DNA from: Pseudomonadota bacterium
Lineage (GTDB): Bacteria > Pseudomonadota > Gammaproteobacteria > Pseudomonadales > Pseudohongiellaceae
Assembly: GCA_027621405.1 (NCBI GenBank)
Contig: JAQCBT010000011.1
Span: 100,808-164,807 of the forward strand
Length of the DNA stretch: 64,000 bases
Direction of reading: 5' to 3'
Shown: positions 35,291-44,067 of the stretch, in pieces
How the letters are laid out: each line of letters starts with the position of its first letter
Position numbering within the stretch: position 1 is the first letter of the stretch
Made by a program: the position numbers and the translations under genes
The notes under the pieces: model-generated
The model's input: only the letters and a program-made list of their open reading frames with translations
Told to the model about the DNA's origin: nothing
The model's database searches: none

Positions 35291-35327
35291 ATCGGTAAAA
35301 CGAGTAATTTCGATAGGTTTAATCGAA
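35291..35327 (-). promoter_or_regulatory. candidate OxyR operator
   Basis: Two 15-base elements match the OxyR consensus (ATAGnTnnnAnCTAT): 35313-35327 at 8 of 10 specified bases, and 35291-35305 at 6 of 10. They are separated by exactly 7 bases as in the four-element OxyR footprint. The site lies upstream of the peroxiredoxin gene and overlaps a plausible -35 (TTTACC) on the minus strand. No OxyR gene is in the window. Confidence 0.45.
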
Positions 35328-35501
35328 AAATGCGATCATGTTTTCTGGCCGGCCTGACCACAGCCAAGTAGCTGAAAATTCAGCAAAAAATTTGGCCATG
35401 GCTTGGGCCCGCGGAAGCCGCAGATCGTCCGGAAACGCTAGACAAACCGTTAGCTTGGGATTAGGCTTTTCGGGAATCCCCAATAAGAACAAGGAATCGC
35501 C

Positions 35502-36863
35502 ATGAAATTCCCCGTTTCCAAGCTTCCAACCCTCATGATTGCTGGCGTCTCGGCGGTAATCGGCCAGGCAGCCAGCGCTCAGGATGCGCCCACTTTTTAC
35601 GAAGACGCCCTGCCAGTCTTCATGAATAACTGTGTGGCCTGCCACCAGGACAGCCCGCCAGACGTGGGTGGTATATCCGCCCCGATGTCCCTGATGCACT
35701 ATGACCAGGCCAAGATCTGGGCGCCACTCATCAAGAACGCCCTGGTAACCGGCTACATGCCGCCCTGGGGTGCCCATGAACGGCACCGGGGTGAATTCAA
35801 GGGCGAACGCTACATCGACAAGAAAGACAAGGAACTGCTTATAGCCTGGGTAGATGGCGGAGCGCTTGAGGGTGATCCCAATTCGGCCGCGAGCAGCAAC
35901 AACACGGCCAGTGCTGTAACAGCAATGCCTGAATCCGGCTGGTGGATCGGCGAGCCCGATCTTGTTGTAGGCTTTGAGAAACCCGTCTACATCAGCCCCG
36001 ATATAGTGGACTGGCAGCCTACCGTTCATATGCCGGTTCCCGAGGGCGCCCATGAGAATCCGAAATGGATTTCCAAGGCCGAGCTCGATCCCGGAGGTCC
36101 CTGGGTGCACCACATCGTATCCAGCCACATGGGGGTAGGAGTTCCCGGTCGAGGCCCATTCGAATATCCGGAAGGCTGGGGTGTGTTGCTGCCCGATGAT
36201 CCTTTCATCACAGTTAACATGCACTACCACAAGCACCCCGGTGTAGGCACAGGCGTTGTGGACAACACCCGCGCCGGATTCAAGTTCTATGAAGATGGTG
36301 ATGTCATCGACTACGTGGTGGAAACCAACCTGCTTCCCCACACAGGCTGGACCATCCCTGCCGGTGATCCCAATTTCGAGGTAAATAACACCTTCGAGAT
36401 TGAGGAGGATATCTTCCTGCTTTCGATGGGACCGCATATGCATTACCGCGGCAAGGCCATGCGTTACGAGCTGGAATATCCTGATGGAGAGCGCGAGGTA
36501 CTGTTATGGGTTCCCAAGTATGACTTCAACTGGCAGTTTCTCTATGAATACAAAGAGCCGAAGTTAATTCCAGCCGGTTCAACCATGCACATGAGCTGGT
36601 GGTTTGACAATTCTGAAGGCAATCGCTGGAATCCCGATCCCACTGTCGACGTGGTTTATGGGCCCGCCACCACCGACGAGATGGCCAATGCCCGTATCTA
36701 CTATGCACCTACGACTCCACGCGGAATCGTGGTAGGTCGCGACCTGCCGGCAGACGTACTGGAACAAGCCAAACGTGAAGAGCAGCAACGTCGGGAACGC
36801 ACTGAACTTCTCGATCAGAACGAAGACGATTTCTCCTGGCTAACAGAAGATAGTAGCGAATAA
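35502..36863 (+). CDS. exported cytochrome c / copper monooxygenase-like (PHM-type) fusion
   Basis: 453 residues with a Sec signal (cut near AASAQ). Residues 30-120 form a monohaem cytochrome-like domain: CVACH at 44-48 and a MPPW methionine near 86-89. After an Ala/Ser/Asn-rich linker, residues 150 to about 430 resemble the two-lobed fold of peptidylglycine-alpha-hydroxylating / dopamine beta-monooxygenases. Likely copper ligands are HH at 203-204, MHYH at 240-243, PHMHYRGK at 311-318 and MHM at 362-364. Relatives use two coppers and an external reductant, normally ascorbate. The fused cytochrome could supply electrons instead. Substrate unknown. C-terminus is charged and probably disordered. 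Terminator follows. Confidence 0.83.
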   Translation: MKFPVSKLPTLMIAGVSAVIGQAASAQDAPTFYEDALPVFMNNCVACHQDSPPDVGGISAPMSLMHYDQAKIWAPLIKNALVTGYMPPWGAHERHRGEFKGERYIDKKDKELLIAWVDGGALEGDPNSAASSNNTASAVTAMPESGWWIGEPDLVVGFEKPVYISPDIVDWQPTVHMPVPEGAHENPKWISKAELDPGGPWVHHIVSSHMGVGVPGRGPFEYPEGWGVLLPDDPFITVNMHYHKHPGVGTGVVDNTRAGFKFYEDGDVIDYVVETNLLPHTGWTIPAGDPNFEVNNTFEIEEDIFLLSMGPHMHYRGKAMRYELEYPDGEREVLLWVPKYDFNWQFLYEYKEPKLIPAGSTMHMSWWFDNSEGNRWNPDPTVDVVYGPATTDEMANARIYYAPTTPRGIVVGRDLPADVLEQAKREEQQRRERTELLDQNEDDFSWLTEDSSE

Positions 36864-36890
36864 GGCAAAGCCAGAGTGCAAGATAAACGA

Positions 36891-36924
36891 GGGGCCAGAA
36901 TGAGATAGTTCTGGCCCCTTTTTG
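36891..36924 (+). terminator. intrinsic terminator after the copper monooxygenase-like gene
   Basis: Perfect 10-bp stem GGGGCCAGAA / TTCTGGCCCC (36891-36900 and 36909-36918) with an 8-base loop and TTTTTG following. Confidence 0.92.
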
Positions 36925-37023
36925 TTTTAAGGAACTTCTACTTAACAACAATCCTTTCCAGAAGAATAACAACTTCGAGTGTTTTCCGCCGTACTCGACC
37001 CTGGCAACTAGAAGGAGTTTGTG

Positions 37024-38007
37024 ATGTACAAACGATCGAGCTGGTACGGAATGGCAGGCCTCGTCCTGATCTTGATTCCGAGCCTCGGCCTCTCCCAGGA
37101 CTATCTGGTACCCCGGCTTGCCAACGGCCAACCAGACTTTTCCGGAATCTGGACCAACGACACCATCACCCCAATTGAACGTCCTGCTACTCTCGCTGGG
37201 CGGGAATTTCTTAGTGAAGACGAGATTGCCTCCATGGAGCGCAATATCGCCGAGGGACGGGAGCAACGGGAAAACAACATCGTGGTGGAAGCCGGCGGCA
37301 GCGTAGGCGGTTACAACCAGATCTGGCTGGACTCTGGCGATACTGTTCTGTCCACCGGACAGACATCCATGATTGTTGACCCACCCAATGGTCGCGCCCC
37401 CATCAAGGAATCAGCTCTCGCGATACGGGATTTCTTCTTCGCCAACGTGGAGAACGACTACATCTATCATACAGTCTGGGATCGCTGTATCACACGGGGC
37501 ATTCCCGGTTCCATGCTCCCCGCCGGCTACAACAATGCCTATCGATTCATGCAGACAGACAATACGTTCACCATCATCTACGAAATGATTCATGATGTGC
37601 GAACCATCCATCTCGACAAGTCTGAGCATATCGATGAACGCATAAAACTGTGGATGGGCGATTCAGTTGCCCACTGGGAAAATGACACCCTGGTTATCGA
37701 AACGAAAAATTTCAATGATAGAGGCATGTTAGCGAATAGTATGGCTGGAGGCAGGCTGAAAGGCGTCCCCATCTCCGAGGATTTTCATGTCATAGAGCGA
37801 TTCACCCGGGTGAGTGCAGACACCATCATCTGGGAAGCACGCGTGACCGACCCTGAGCATCTCAATGCACCATTCACCATCTCCATGCCGCTAACTCGCG
37901 ACCCGGAATACGTCATGTATGAGTACGCATGCCACGAGGGGAATTACGCAATTCCGAATATTTTAAATGCAGGGAGGGCGAAGGAAGCCCAGCAGGCCAG
38001 CAACTAG
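37024..38007 (+). CDS. exported protein of unknown function, 'PDFSGIW' type
   Basis: 327 residues from ATG 37024, 6 bases after AAGGAG (37012-37017); the adjacent GTG at 37021 is too close to the ribosome site. Sec signal cut near LGLSQ. The mature N-terminus, LANGQPDFSGIWTNDTITP, and the C-terminal YEYACHEGNYAI are hallmarks of a large uncharacterised family often seen in acidobacteria, planctomycetes and marine gammaproteobacteria. Reaction unknown. A 7-bp hairpin (GGCCAGC/GCTGGCC, 37995-38013) spans the stop codon. It follows the copper monooxygenase-like gene by 160 bases but has its own ribosome site and an intervening terminator. Confidence 0.78.
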   Translation: MYKRSSWYGMAGLVLILIPSLGLSQDYLVPRLANGQPDFSGIWTNDTITPIERPATLAGREFLSEDEIASMERNIAEGREQRENNIVVEAGGSVGGYNQIWLDSGDTVLSTGQTSMIVDPPNGRAPIKESALAIRDFFFANVENDYIYHTVWDRCITRGIPGSMLPAGYNNAYRFMQTDNTFTIIYEMIHDVRTIHLDKSEHIDERIKLWMGDSVAHWENDTLVIETKNFNDRGMLANSMAGGRLKGVPISEDFHVIERFTRVSADTIIWEARVTDPEHLNAPFTISMPLTRDPEYVMYEYACHEGNYAIPNILNAGRAKEAQQASN

Positions 38008-38034
38008 CTGGCCCCCGGACCCATGGTTTGGGAT

Positions 38035-38520
38035 TTATGGTGCGATATTGCCGAATTGGGCTTCGACATCATCCCAGGTTTCGTAGAATGCATCATAGCT
38101 GGAGGCCAGTTGCTCCACCGCCTGATCCCATTCTTGGCCAGTTTTTTGGCTGACCCGATCGATACCCACAAGCAGGTCTTCCCGTTCCCGCTCTAGCACT
38201 TCCAGCAGGGAATCGGCATACTGCCTGGCGTTGGGTAGCAGCTCATCGCCATACTGTTGCAGATCCGACTGCACACGAGTGATGCGTCTATCGAACGATG
38301 TCACGATATGCTCGAACTCCTGAGCGATCACTTCTCGCTCATCCTCGGTTGCTGTCAACAGGTTTTGCTTCAACATTAATGCCTGTTGTCGCAAGTCGTC
38401 CGGCTGGACTGCTTCCTGTCGAGAGTTAAATTCAGACTCTTGCGCATTAAGCGGTTGTAAGGCACCCGCTACACACACGGCAAGAATCACCAGTTTCATC
38501 TGATTTATTGATTTCTTCAT
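38035..38520 (-). CDS. secreted helical protein of unknown function
   Basis: 161 residues. Sec signal (KLVILAVCVAGALQPLNAQ). The mature part is almost entirely alpha-helical and charged (EREVIAQEFEHIVTSFDRR, VLEREREDLLVGIDR), likely a coiled coil. No cysteine in the mature protein, no motif recognised. Converges with the 37024 gene and is divergent from the NhaC antiporter. Confidence 0.65.
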   Translation of the reverse strand: MKKSINQMKLVILAVCVAGALQPLNAQESEFNSRQEAVQPDDLRQQALMLKQNLLTATEDEREVIAQEFEHIVTSFDRRITRVQSDLQQYGDELLPNARQYADSLLEVLEREREDLLVGIDRVSQKTGQEWDQAVEQLASSYDAFYETWDDVEAQFGNIAP

Positions 38521-38709
38521 AACACCTATAACCGTAACATACAGGTCCGGAATTTCTCAATGTCATGTTACAAACGTGGAACAATACGCCGCTTATGGAA
38601 CACGACCTCATATCCAATGTTATACCGATGGAATATTTCGTCTCTTAAGGAACAGGCCAGCCTGAGCTTGATAGCAACCAGAACAAACCAGGACCTGTCA
38701 TAATTACTC

Positions 38710-40122
38710 ATGGATCACGGCGCCCTTTCACTACTGCCTCTAGTTATTTCACTAGCCATTGCGTTCAAGACTCGCAATGCCATATTCGCATTGCTGTGTG
38801 GTTGCATATCTGGAGTGATATTTGTTGGCTTCGGTCAGCAGGGATGGTTATTCAACCCGATCTATATCTTCAGCGATCTGCTACAGAACGCACTCAATGG
38901 CGATTTCATCTGGGTGTCGCTAATCGTTTTGTTTATCGGCATGCTTTTTGAACTGTTCAAGGCGTCAGGTGTCATCGCCCGGTTTGCCGACAGGGTGTCC
39001 CGACGCTGTCATACTCCCAGGCAGGTCAAAGCCACAACCTGGGCCCTGGGCTTCTTCGTGGTCGACGATTACTTTAGCCCACTCATGGTCGGCCCTATCA
39101 TGCGTCCGCTGTCAGACCGGGCGACAATACCCCGGGAAAAACAGGCCTATATCCTGGACTCTACGACAGCATCAGTTTGTGTGTTAATTCCGTTCCTGTC
39201 CTGGGGTGCCTATCTCGCCGGACTGATAGCGGCAGAAGGCGGGCCCGTTTCCAGCCTTGATCAAGCCATCGAGATCTTCATCAGCGCCATTCTGTACAAC
39301 TTCTATCCCATGCTTGCCCTCCTCATTGCACTCCTGGTCAGTGTTGAGATATTCCCTGACATCGGTTTCATGAAACGTGCTGAACAACGCGCCAGATTTG
39401 AGGGGAAAGTTCTGCGAGACGGTGCTGTGCCCATGGTTAGCGAAGAAGGGTCGGACCTGTTTGCCGGTGATTCTGACAAGGCATCCCTGTTGTTTGACCT
39501 TGCTGTACCCATAGTGATCGTATTCGGCACCATCATCATCAGCTATTTCGTATTTGGTAATATGAAAATCGCCGAGGCCTTCATGCTTGCCGTGTTCTAC
39601 CTCAGCGCTTCACTCTATCTGAAGAGAGTCATACCCAGCATCAACGCGCTGATGAACATCAGCATGGACGGCATCAAGAGTGTCATGCCAGCTATAGTGC
39701 TTATGGGGCTGGCCTATGCTATCAATGACATCACTCGTGAATTGCAGGCGGCAGAGTATATTCTCGAAACGTTTTCCGCCTTCGTGACACCCTCCCTGTT
39801 TGTTGCCACGACATTTCTCATCACCGGCCTGATCTCGTTCGCAACTGGCACCAGTTGGGGCGCCTATGCCCTGATGATTCCCTTTGCCCTGCCCATTGCC
39901 TATGAGTTCAGCAATGGTGTGGCCACTGACCCCCTTGTGTACCAGGCCATCGCCGCTGTGGTTGGCGGCGGCATATTCGGCGACCATGCCTCGCCGGTAT
40001 CAGATACCTCGGTGCTCTCCTCTGTGGGTGCTGGCAGCGATCACATGGATCATGTGATCACGCAACTACCCTATGCACTCATTGCTGGCGCGGCCACCTT
40101 GATTCTGTATTTGCTGGTATAG
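38710..40122 (+). CDS. NhaC-family Na+/H+ antiporter
   Basis: 470 residues with about 11-12 membrane helices. Strong family motifs: FVVDDYFSPLMVGPIMRP in the first repeat and GGIFGDHASPVSDTSVLSS in the second, both characteristic of NhaC exchangers. Members exchange sodium for protons, or in some cases malate/lactate or other organic acids with sodium coupling. A cytoplasmic loop around residues 215-260 separates the two halves. Single gene with divergent neighbour. No terminator seen after it. Confidence 0.92.
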   Translation: MDHGALSLLPLVISLAIAFKTRNAIFALLCGCISGVIFVGFGQQGWLFNPIYIFSDLLQNALNGDFIWVSLIVLFIGMLFELFKASGVIARFADRVSRRCHTPRQVKATTWALGFFVVDDYFSPLMVGPIMRPLSDRATIPREKQAYILDSTTASVCVLIPFLSWGAYLAGLIAAEGGPVSSLDQAIEIFISAILYNFYPMLALLIALLVSVEIFPDIGFMKRAEQRARFEGKVLRDGAVPMVSEEGSDLFAGDSDKASLLFDLAVPIVIVFGTIIISYFVFGNMKIAEAFMLAVFYLSASLYLKRVIPSINALMNISMDGIKSVMPAIVLMGLAYAINDITRELQAAEYILETFSAFVTPSLFVATTFLITGLISFATGTSWGAYALMIPFALPIAYEFSNGVATDPLVYQAIAAVVGGGIFGDHASPVSDTSVLSSVGAGSDHMDHVITQLPYALIAGAATLILYLLV

Positions 40123-40282
40123 AATCAGATCCGGTATCTGGCTTGATGCACCTCTTGATGCCTTCATTGCTTCGTGAATTGCAACTTTTTGTATTTTGTG
40201 AAATTGGCATAGTCTTAAGCCTACTCCTTGGCTACAATACCGGTTGGGGAATTGAAGAATTAGTTACAGGGATGTTTTCCTG

Positions 40283-41071
40283 GTGGTTAAACGCCTGAGT
40301 GCATTCAAGCACACCGAAGATCGTTGGCCGGTCACCTTAATACTCTCGCTTAGTGCGGTGGACTTCCTGCTGTATTTCATGGTGCAGAACCCTTATATTT
40401 TGGGGGTCTGGTTTTACCTGATGATTATCCCCAAGTCGCAGATCTGCGCCTGGAACCATCATCATCAACATGCCCCCACCTTCCGCTACACGCCGCTCAA
40501 TCGCATCCTGGAATTCTTCTATGCCCTGCACACCGGCACCTGCACCAATCTCTGGGTGCTGCATCATGTGTACGGACACCACCAGAACTTCCTGGACCAA
40601 ACCAAGGACCAGAGCCGCTGGCGACGCAAAGACGGCAGCCAGATGGGAGAGCTGGAGTACAGCATCGTAATAGCAGCCACGGCTTATTATCGTGGTTACC
40701 TGGTGGGCAAGAATTTTCCGAAAGAACAGAGACAGTTCCTGTTATTTACCACCCTGACCTTCCTGATCGTGGCCGGCCTCGTGGCCTATAAACCTTTAGC
40801 CGGTATCTTGCTGTTCGTGTTACCCATGATCATGGGCCTGTTTATGACGGCCTGGGCAACCTATGAGCATCATGCGGGACGCAATACCGATAACCAGTTC
40901 GAGGCCTCTTTCAACAATCTTAACCCATGGTATAACCTGCTCACCGGCAATCTCGGTTATCACACCGCCCATCATTACAATGGCGGATTGCACTGGTCCA
41001 AGCTACCCAAGCTGCATGAGAGAATCGCCGACAAGATTCCTCCAGAGTTGATTCGTCACTCTATCGTGTAA
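40283..41071 (+). CDS. fatty acid desaturase-family di-iron membrane enzyme
   Basis: 262 residues. Membrane-bound desaturase/hydroxylase superfamily with the histidine boxes that hold a di-iron centre: WNHHHQHAPTFR, LHHVYGHHQNFLDQ, and GNLGYHTAHHYNGGLHWSKLP near the C-terminus. Four membrane helices. Reactions in the family include lipid desaturation, hydroxylation and alkane oxidation. Start is GTG 40283, about 12 bases after AGGG; no in-frame ATG is available between the upstream stop and the first helix. It is shorter than typical delta-9 desaturases, and may belong to a small group acting on other lipids. Confidence 0.85.
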   Translation: MVKRLSAFKHTEDRWPVTLILSLSAVDFLLYFMVQNPYILGVWFYLMIIPKSQICAWNHHHQHAPTFRYTPLNRILEFFYALHTGTCTNLWVLHHVYGHHQNFLDQTKDQSRWRRKDGSQMGELEYSIVIAATAYYRGYLVGKNFPKEQRQFLLFTTLTFLIVAGLVAYKPLAGILLFVLPMIMGLFMTAWATYEHHAGRNTDNQFEASFNNLNPWYNLLTGNLGYHTAHHYNGGLHWSKLPKLHERIADKIPPELIRHSIV

Positions 41072-41143
41072 TGTTCTGCAGAACCCTTGCAGCACATCCC
41101 CTGACGGAAAATCTGCCGGCCAGCAAAGACAGGTAAGCAATTA

Positions 41144-41995
41144 TCAGAGAGAACGGCGGTAAAGGATAAATCCGACATCGTCAGGCTTGCTGGGCTCCGC
41201 CTTATCGTCCGCGGCCATTCGACTCGTCAGCAACGTAACCAGGTTGGCGCACACTTTTTTCAGCGAACCCTTGCGAATCAATTGCAGCAACTCTGCCACG
41301 TGTACATTGTCGAACAGTCCGTCACTGGCTATTAGCAGGGTATCGCGTCTTGCCATGGATACCGCGGAACCAATCTCTATACGCATGTCAGAGCTTCCCA
41401 CATGATTGGAGATCAGGTGACGCTCTTTATGGTCAATGGCGTCCACCGCATCGATCAAGCCAGCCTCAACACCATAGCCCACAGGCGAGTGTGAGACAGT
41501 CAGCAGCTTCTGTTTGCCGCGCTGCCCGACCAGCAGAATCTGTGAGTCTCCCGCATGGAAGGGGCGAATCTGATTACCACTGAGCTCCACCGTGGCCACG
41601 GTGGAACCCGCGCCGATACCCAGTTTCAGTATTTCCTGGTTTGCAGTCTCGAAGGCGTTGAGAATTTCTTCCCGGCACCCGGCATCCTGTTTCTTTGACC
41701 TGGAGAGGGTGGAGTGCAGAGTCTGCACCACGATCTCGGAAGCTCTCGCTCCACCCTGGGCTCCACCCATACCATCGGCCACGGTAAATACGCTGTCGCC
41801 ATTCACCAACAGCTGAATACCGACACTGTCTTCGTTGTCGGTTTCTCTTCCGGGCCGCTTGCGCAGGAACACTGCCAGCTGGCCCTGCGGCAAGTCATAG
41901 AACTCACCGGCATCAACAGTGTCGCGCGCAGAAAAAACTACCGACTGGGACGGGTTCTCAATTTTTGTATGCAATGCATCATCCTTCGTTGTCAT
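41144..41995 (-). CDS. PP2C-family serine/threonine protein phosphatase
   Basis: 283 residues from ATG 41995, which overlaps the kinase stop as ATGA; a GTG at 42001 is a weaker alternative. Soluble metal-dependent phosphatase. Signatures: RETDNEDSVG, the metal-binding VADGMGGAQGG, AGDSQILLVG and ASDGLFDN. All expected metal aspartates are present in order. It should reverse the action of the upstream kinase, with which it is translationally coupled. A 33-residue N-terminal extension precedes the catalytic core. Confidence 0.91.
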   Translation of the reverse strand: MTTKDDALHTKIENPSQSVVFSARDTVDAGEFYDLPQGQLAVFLRKRPGRETDNEDSVGIQLLVNGDSVFTVADGMGGAQGGARASEIVVQTLHSTLSRSKKQDAGCREEILNAFETANQEILKLGIGAGSTVATVELSGNQIRPFHAGDSQILLVGQRGKQKLLTVSHSPVGYGVEAGLIDAVDAIDHKERHLISNHVGSSDMRIEIGSAVSMARRDTLLIASDGLFDNVHVAELLQLIRKGSLKKVCANLVTLLTSRMAADDKAEPSKPDDVGFILYRRSL

Positions 41996-42723
41996 TGCCA
42001 CTGCATGGTTTCGAGATAATCCCGCAACTCACCTGCAGTCCTGAATTTCCTTAGTATCAGACTGTCTTTCTGGCCACAGATGATAGCCTTGATCTCATCA
42101 GGCAATTTTGCATAGTGCTTCTGACCACCGAGTATTTCGTAGAAAAGTTTAACCATGCTAACAACATCGTAGCGGATGTTTTCCTTGCGCGCCGAGTTCC
42201 AGTGGTACATATCGATCAGCTTTAACTCATAACTGAGACCAAAGCGGCTGATGATAATATTGTCGCTATGCAGATCACCGTGATACTCGTTAGCGTGGTG
42301 AATCCCCTCCATCCCCCGCGCCAGGGAGTGCAAGAGATGCAGTGCCTGGAATGGCGGCAGTCGCTTTCCCGGCTGCCGATTCAGGTACTCACTCAGCAGT
42401 TCACCTTCTACATAGTCAGACACGAGGAAGGTGATCGGTGTATTGCGGTAAGTGATGGTCTCCTGACTGATGTATTGAATCAGGATCGGTGAGTGGCGCA
42501 ACTTGTGAAGCTTCTGAGCATAGAACTTGAATGCCTTGTTTCCACTGTTGCGCTGAGGGTAGAAGAACTTGGCCGCACGCTCGATGCCCGTCAGCAACTC
42601 CCTGATCAGGTAGACCTCACCCTCCCAACCTACGCCGAGACGCGTGACTACCTCGAATTTTTTCGCCAGTATGCGTCCCTCGGCAAAATCGAAGGAATCA
42701 ACTACAAGAGATCTTGGGCTCAA
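41992..42723 (-). CDS. serine/threonine protein kinase, compact single-domain
   Basis: 243 residues. Eukaryotic-like kinase fold: glycine loop LGVGWEGEVY (29-38), ATP-binding Lys52 in ERAAKFFY, catalytic loop YHGDLHSDNIII (147-158, Asp150), and the metal-binding Asp171 in LIDMYHW replacing DFG. It lacks a membrane helix or sensor domain, and the C-lobe is short. Start is TTG 42723 with no good ribosome site, 22 bases after the FMN dehydrogenase stop, so translation probably relies on coupling. Its 4-base overlap with a PP2C gene forms a kinase-phosphatase pair. Targets are unknown. Confidence 0.85.
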   Translation of the reverse strand: MSPRSLVVDSFDFAEGRILAKKFEVVTRLGVGWEGEVYLIRELLTGIERAAKFFYPQRNSGNKAFKFYAQKLHKLRHSPILIQYISQETITYRNTPITFLVSDYVEGELLSEYLNRQPGKRLPPFQALHLLHSLARGMEGIHHANEYHGDLHSDNIIISRFGLSYELKLIDMYHWNSARKENIRYDVVSMVKLFYEILGGQKHYAKLPDEIKAIICGQKDSLILRKFRTAGELRDYLETMQWQ

Positions 42724-42745
42724 GGTTCGGCGTCACTAATTGAAT

Positions 42746-43957
42746 CTAGAGAAGATCACGGCCCAGGGTGCCTCTGGGCACCCTGTGTCCCACATCATGA
42801 ATAGCGTTGCTGGTTATAGACTCCAGGGTAGGCGTTCCGCTGCCAGTCATGGTGATGAGCAGTTCCCGGTTAAGCAGGTCAAGTACTCGTTCCACACCGG
42901 CCTGCCCAAACGCACCTAGCCCCCAGCAGTAGGGTCTACCGATACCCACCGCACTGGCGCCTAGCGCCAGCGCCTTATAGATGTCGGTGCCGCGACGGAA
43001 TCCACCATCGATGATGATTGGCACGCGGCCATTCACGGCAGCGGCCACCTCGGGCAGACATTCGATACTGGCCCGACCTGTTTCCGTGGCCCGGCCACCA
43101 TGATTGGATACCCACACCGCGTCGGCTCCGTTATCAACTGCCAGTGCGGCATCGACCCCAACCTCAATACCCTTGATGACCACATTCATATTGGTCACCT
43201 CTTTCATGCGGCCGATCACGTCCCAGGTCAGGGCTGGGTTGTTCAACCCCACACCCTGCATGTTCAGGCCATCGAAGATGGGCTTGGATTGGCCACGGTG
43301 ACAGTCGGTGCAGGTGCGATTGTCTTCGCGCATCATGATGGACTGCGTTTCGGTGTTGCGTCCGCCGGGTAAATCAATGGTCAGACAAACGGTCGTGCAG
43401 CCAGCCGCCTCGGCTCTCTGCAGCATAGCCACGGTATACTCCCAGCGAGTGGTTGGATAGAGCTGGTGCCAGATGGGTGCACCGCGCGCCTCGGCCACGG
43501 CTTCCACCGCCGTGGAGGACTGGGTGGATAGCACCATGTGATGCCCTTTGGCCCGGGCGGCGCGCGCCGTTCCCAGCTCCGCCTCCGGATGGTACGCACC
43601 CTGGCTACCCACGGGGCAGATAAAGATCGGCGAACTGGCTTCGGAGCCGAGGATGTTGACTTTGGTATCTGTTTCACTGACATCCACCAGGCGGCGCGGC
43701 TTGATCTGGTAGCGAGTAAATCCGTCACGGTTGGCGCGCAGGGTGATGTCGCCATCTACACCTGTATTGAGATAACCCAGATGGGCAGGAGGGATGTTCT
43801 CGCGAGCCACGGCTTCCATCTCGAAGACATTGATCACGTCTCGCGGATTGGTGAGGCGCTGGCCCAGGGTCTCTTCAACTTCCTGTGCGAAGGCCGAATA
43901 GTTGGTCAGCAGTGGACTGGCGGCGAGGTATTTGAGGAATTCACGACGATGAGTCAT
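42746..43957 (-). CDS. exported FMN-dependent alpha-hydroxyacid dehydrogenase with internal CxxCH
   Basis: 403 residues. Tat-like N-terminus (RREFLKYLAASP). FMN-dependent TIM-barrel of the lactate/glycolate/mandelate oxidase family, with active-site Lys262 (VIKGIEV), His286 and Arg289 (SNHGGRATET) and phosphate-binding IIIDGGFRRGTDIYKAL. In the loop after beta-4, residues 216-220 read CTDCH, a classical haem c attachment motif, within EDNRTCTDCHRGQSKP. If haem is attached in the periplasm the protein would be a compact flavocytochrome. The family oxidises L-2-hydroxyacids to 2-ketoacids. It follows a NosR-like gene by 110 bases and precedes a kinase by 22 bases. Confidence 0.88.
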   Translation of the reverse strand: MTHRREFLKYLAASPLLTNYSAFAQEVEETLGQRLTNPRDVINVFEMEAVARENIPPAHLGYLNTGVDGDITLRANRDGFTRYQIKPRRLVDVSETDTKVNILGSEASSPIFICPVGSQGAYHPEAELGTARAARAKGHHMVLSTQSSTAVEAVAEARGAPIWHQLYPTTRWEYTVAMLQRAEAAGCTTVCLTIDLPGGRNTETQSIMMREDNRTCTDCHRGQSKPIFDGLNMQGVGLNNPALTWDVIGRMKEVTNMNVVIKGIEVGVDAALAVDNGADAVWVSNHGGRATETGRASIECLPEVAAAVNGRVPIIIDGGFRRGTDIYKALALGASAVGIGRPYCWGLGAFGQAGVERVLDLLNRELLITMTGSGTPTLESITSNAIHDVGHRVPRGTLGRDLL

Positions 43958-44067
43958 ATCAATCTCCGGCTGTTGTGATGCGGCATGAACGTGGCTTGTT
44001 ATCTGGAGCGCAGAGTGGACAGCTTATGCCAAACAGCAAGCAAGGGGAAAGTCCGTTCGCAAGAGAA

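Noticed and set aside
35319..36443. Long minus-strand frame opposite the copper monooxygenase-like gene
   Set aside because: Antisense to a gene with haem and copper motifs; encodes no recognisable domain.
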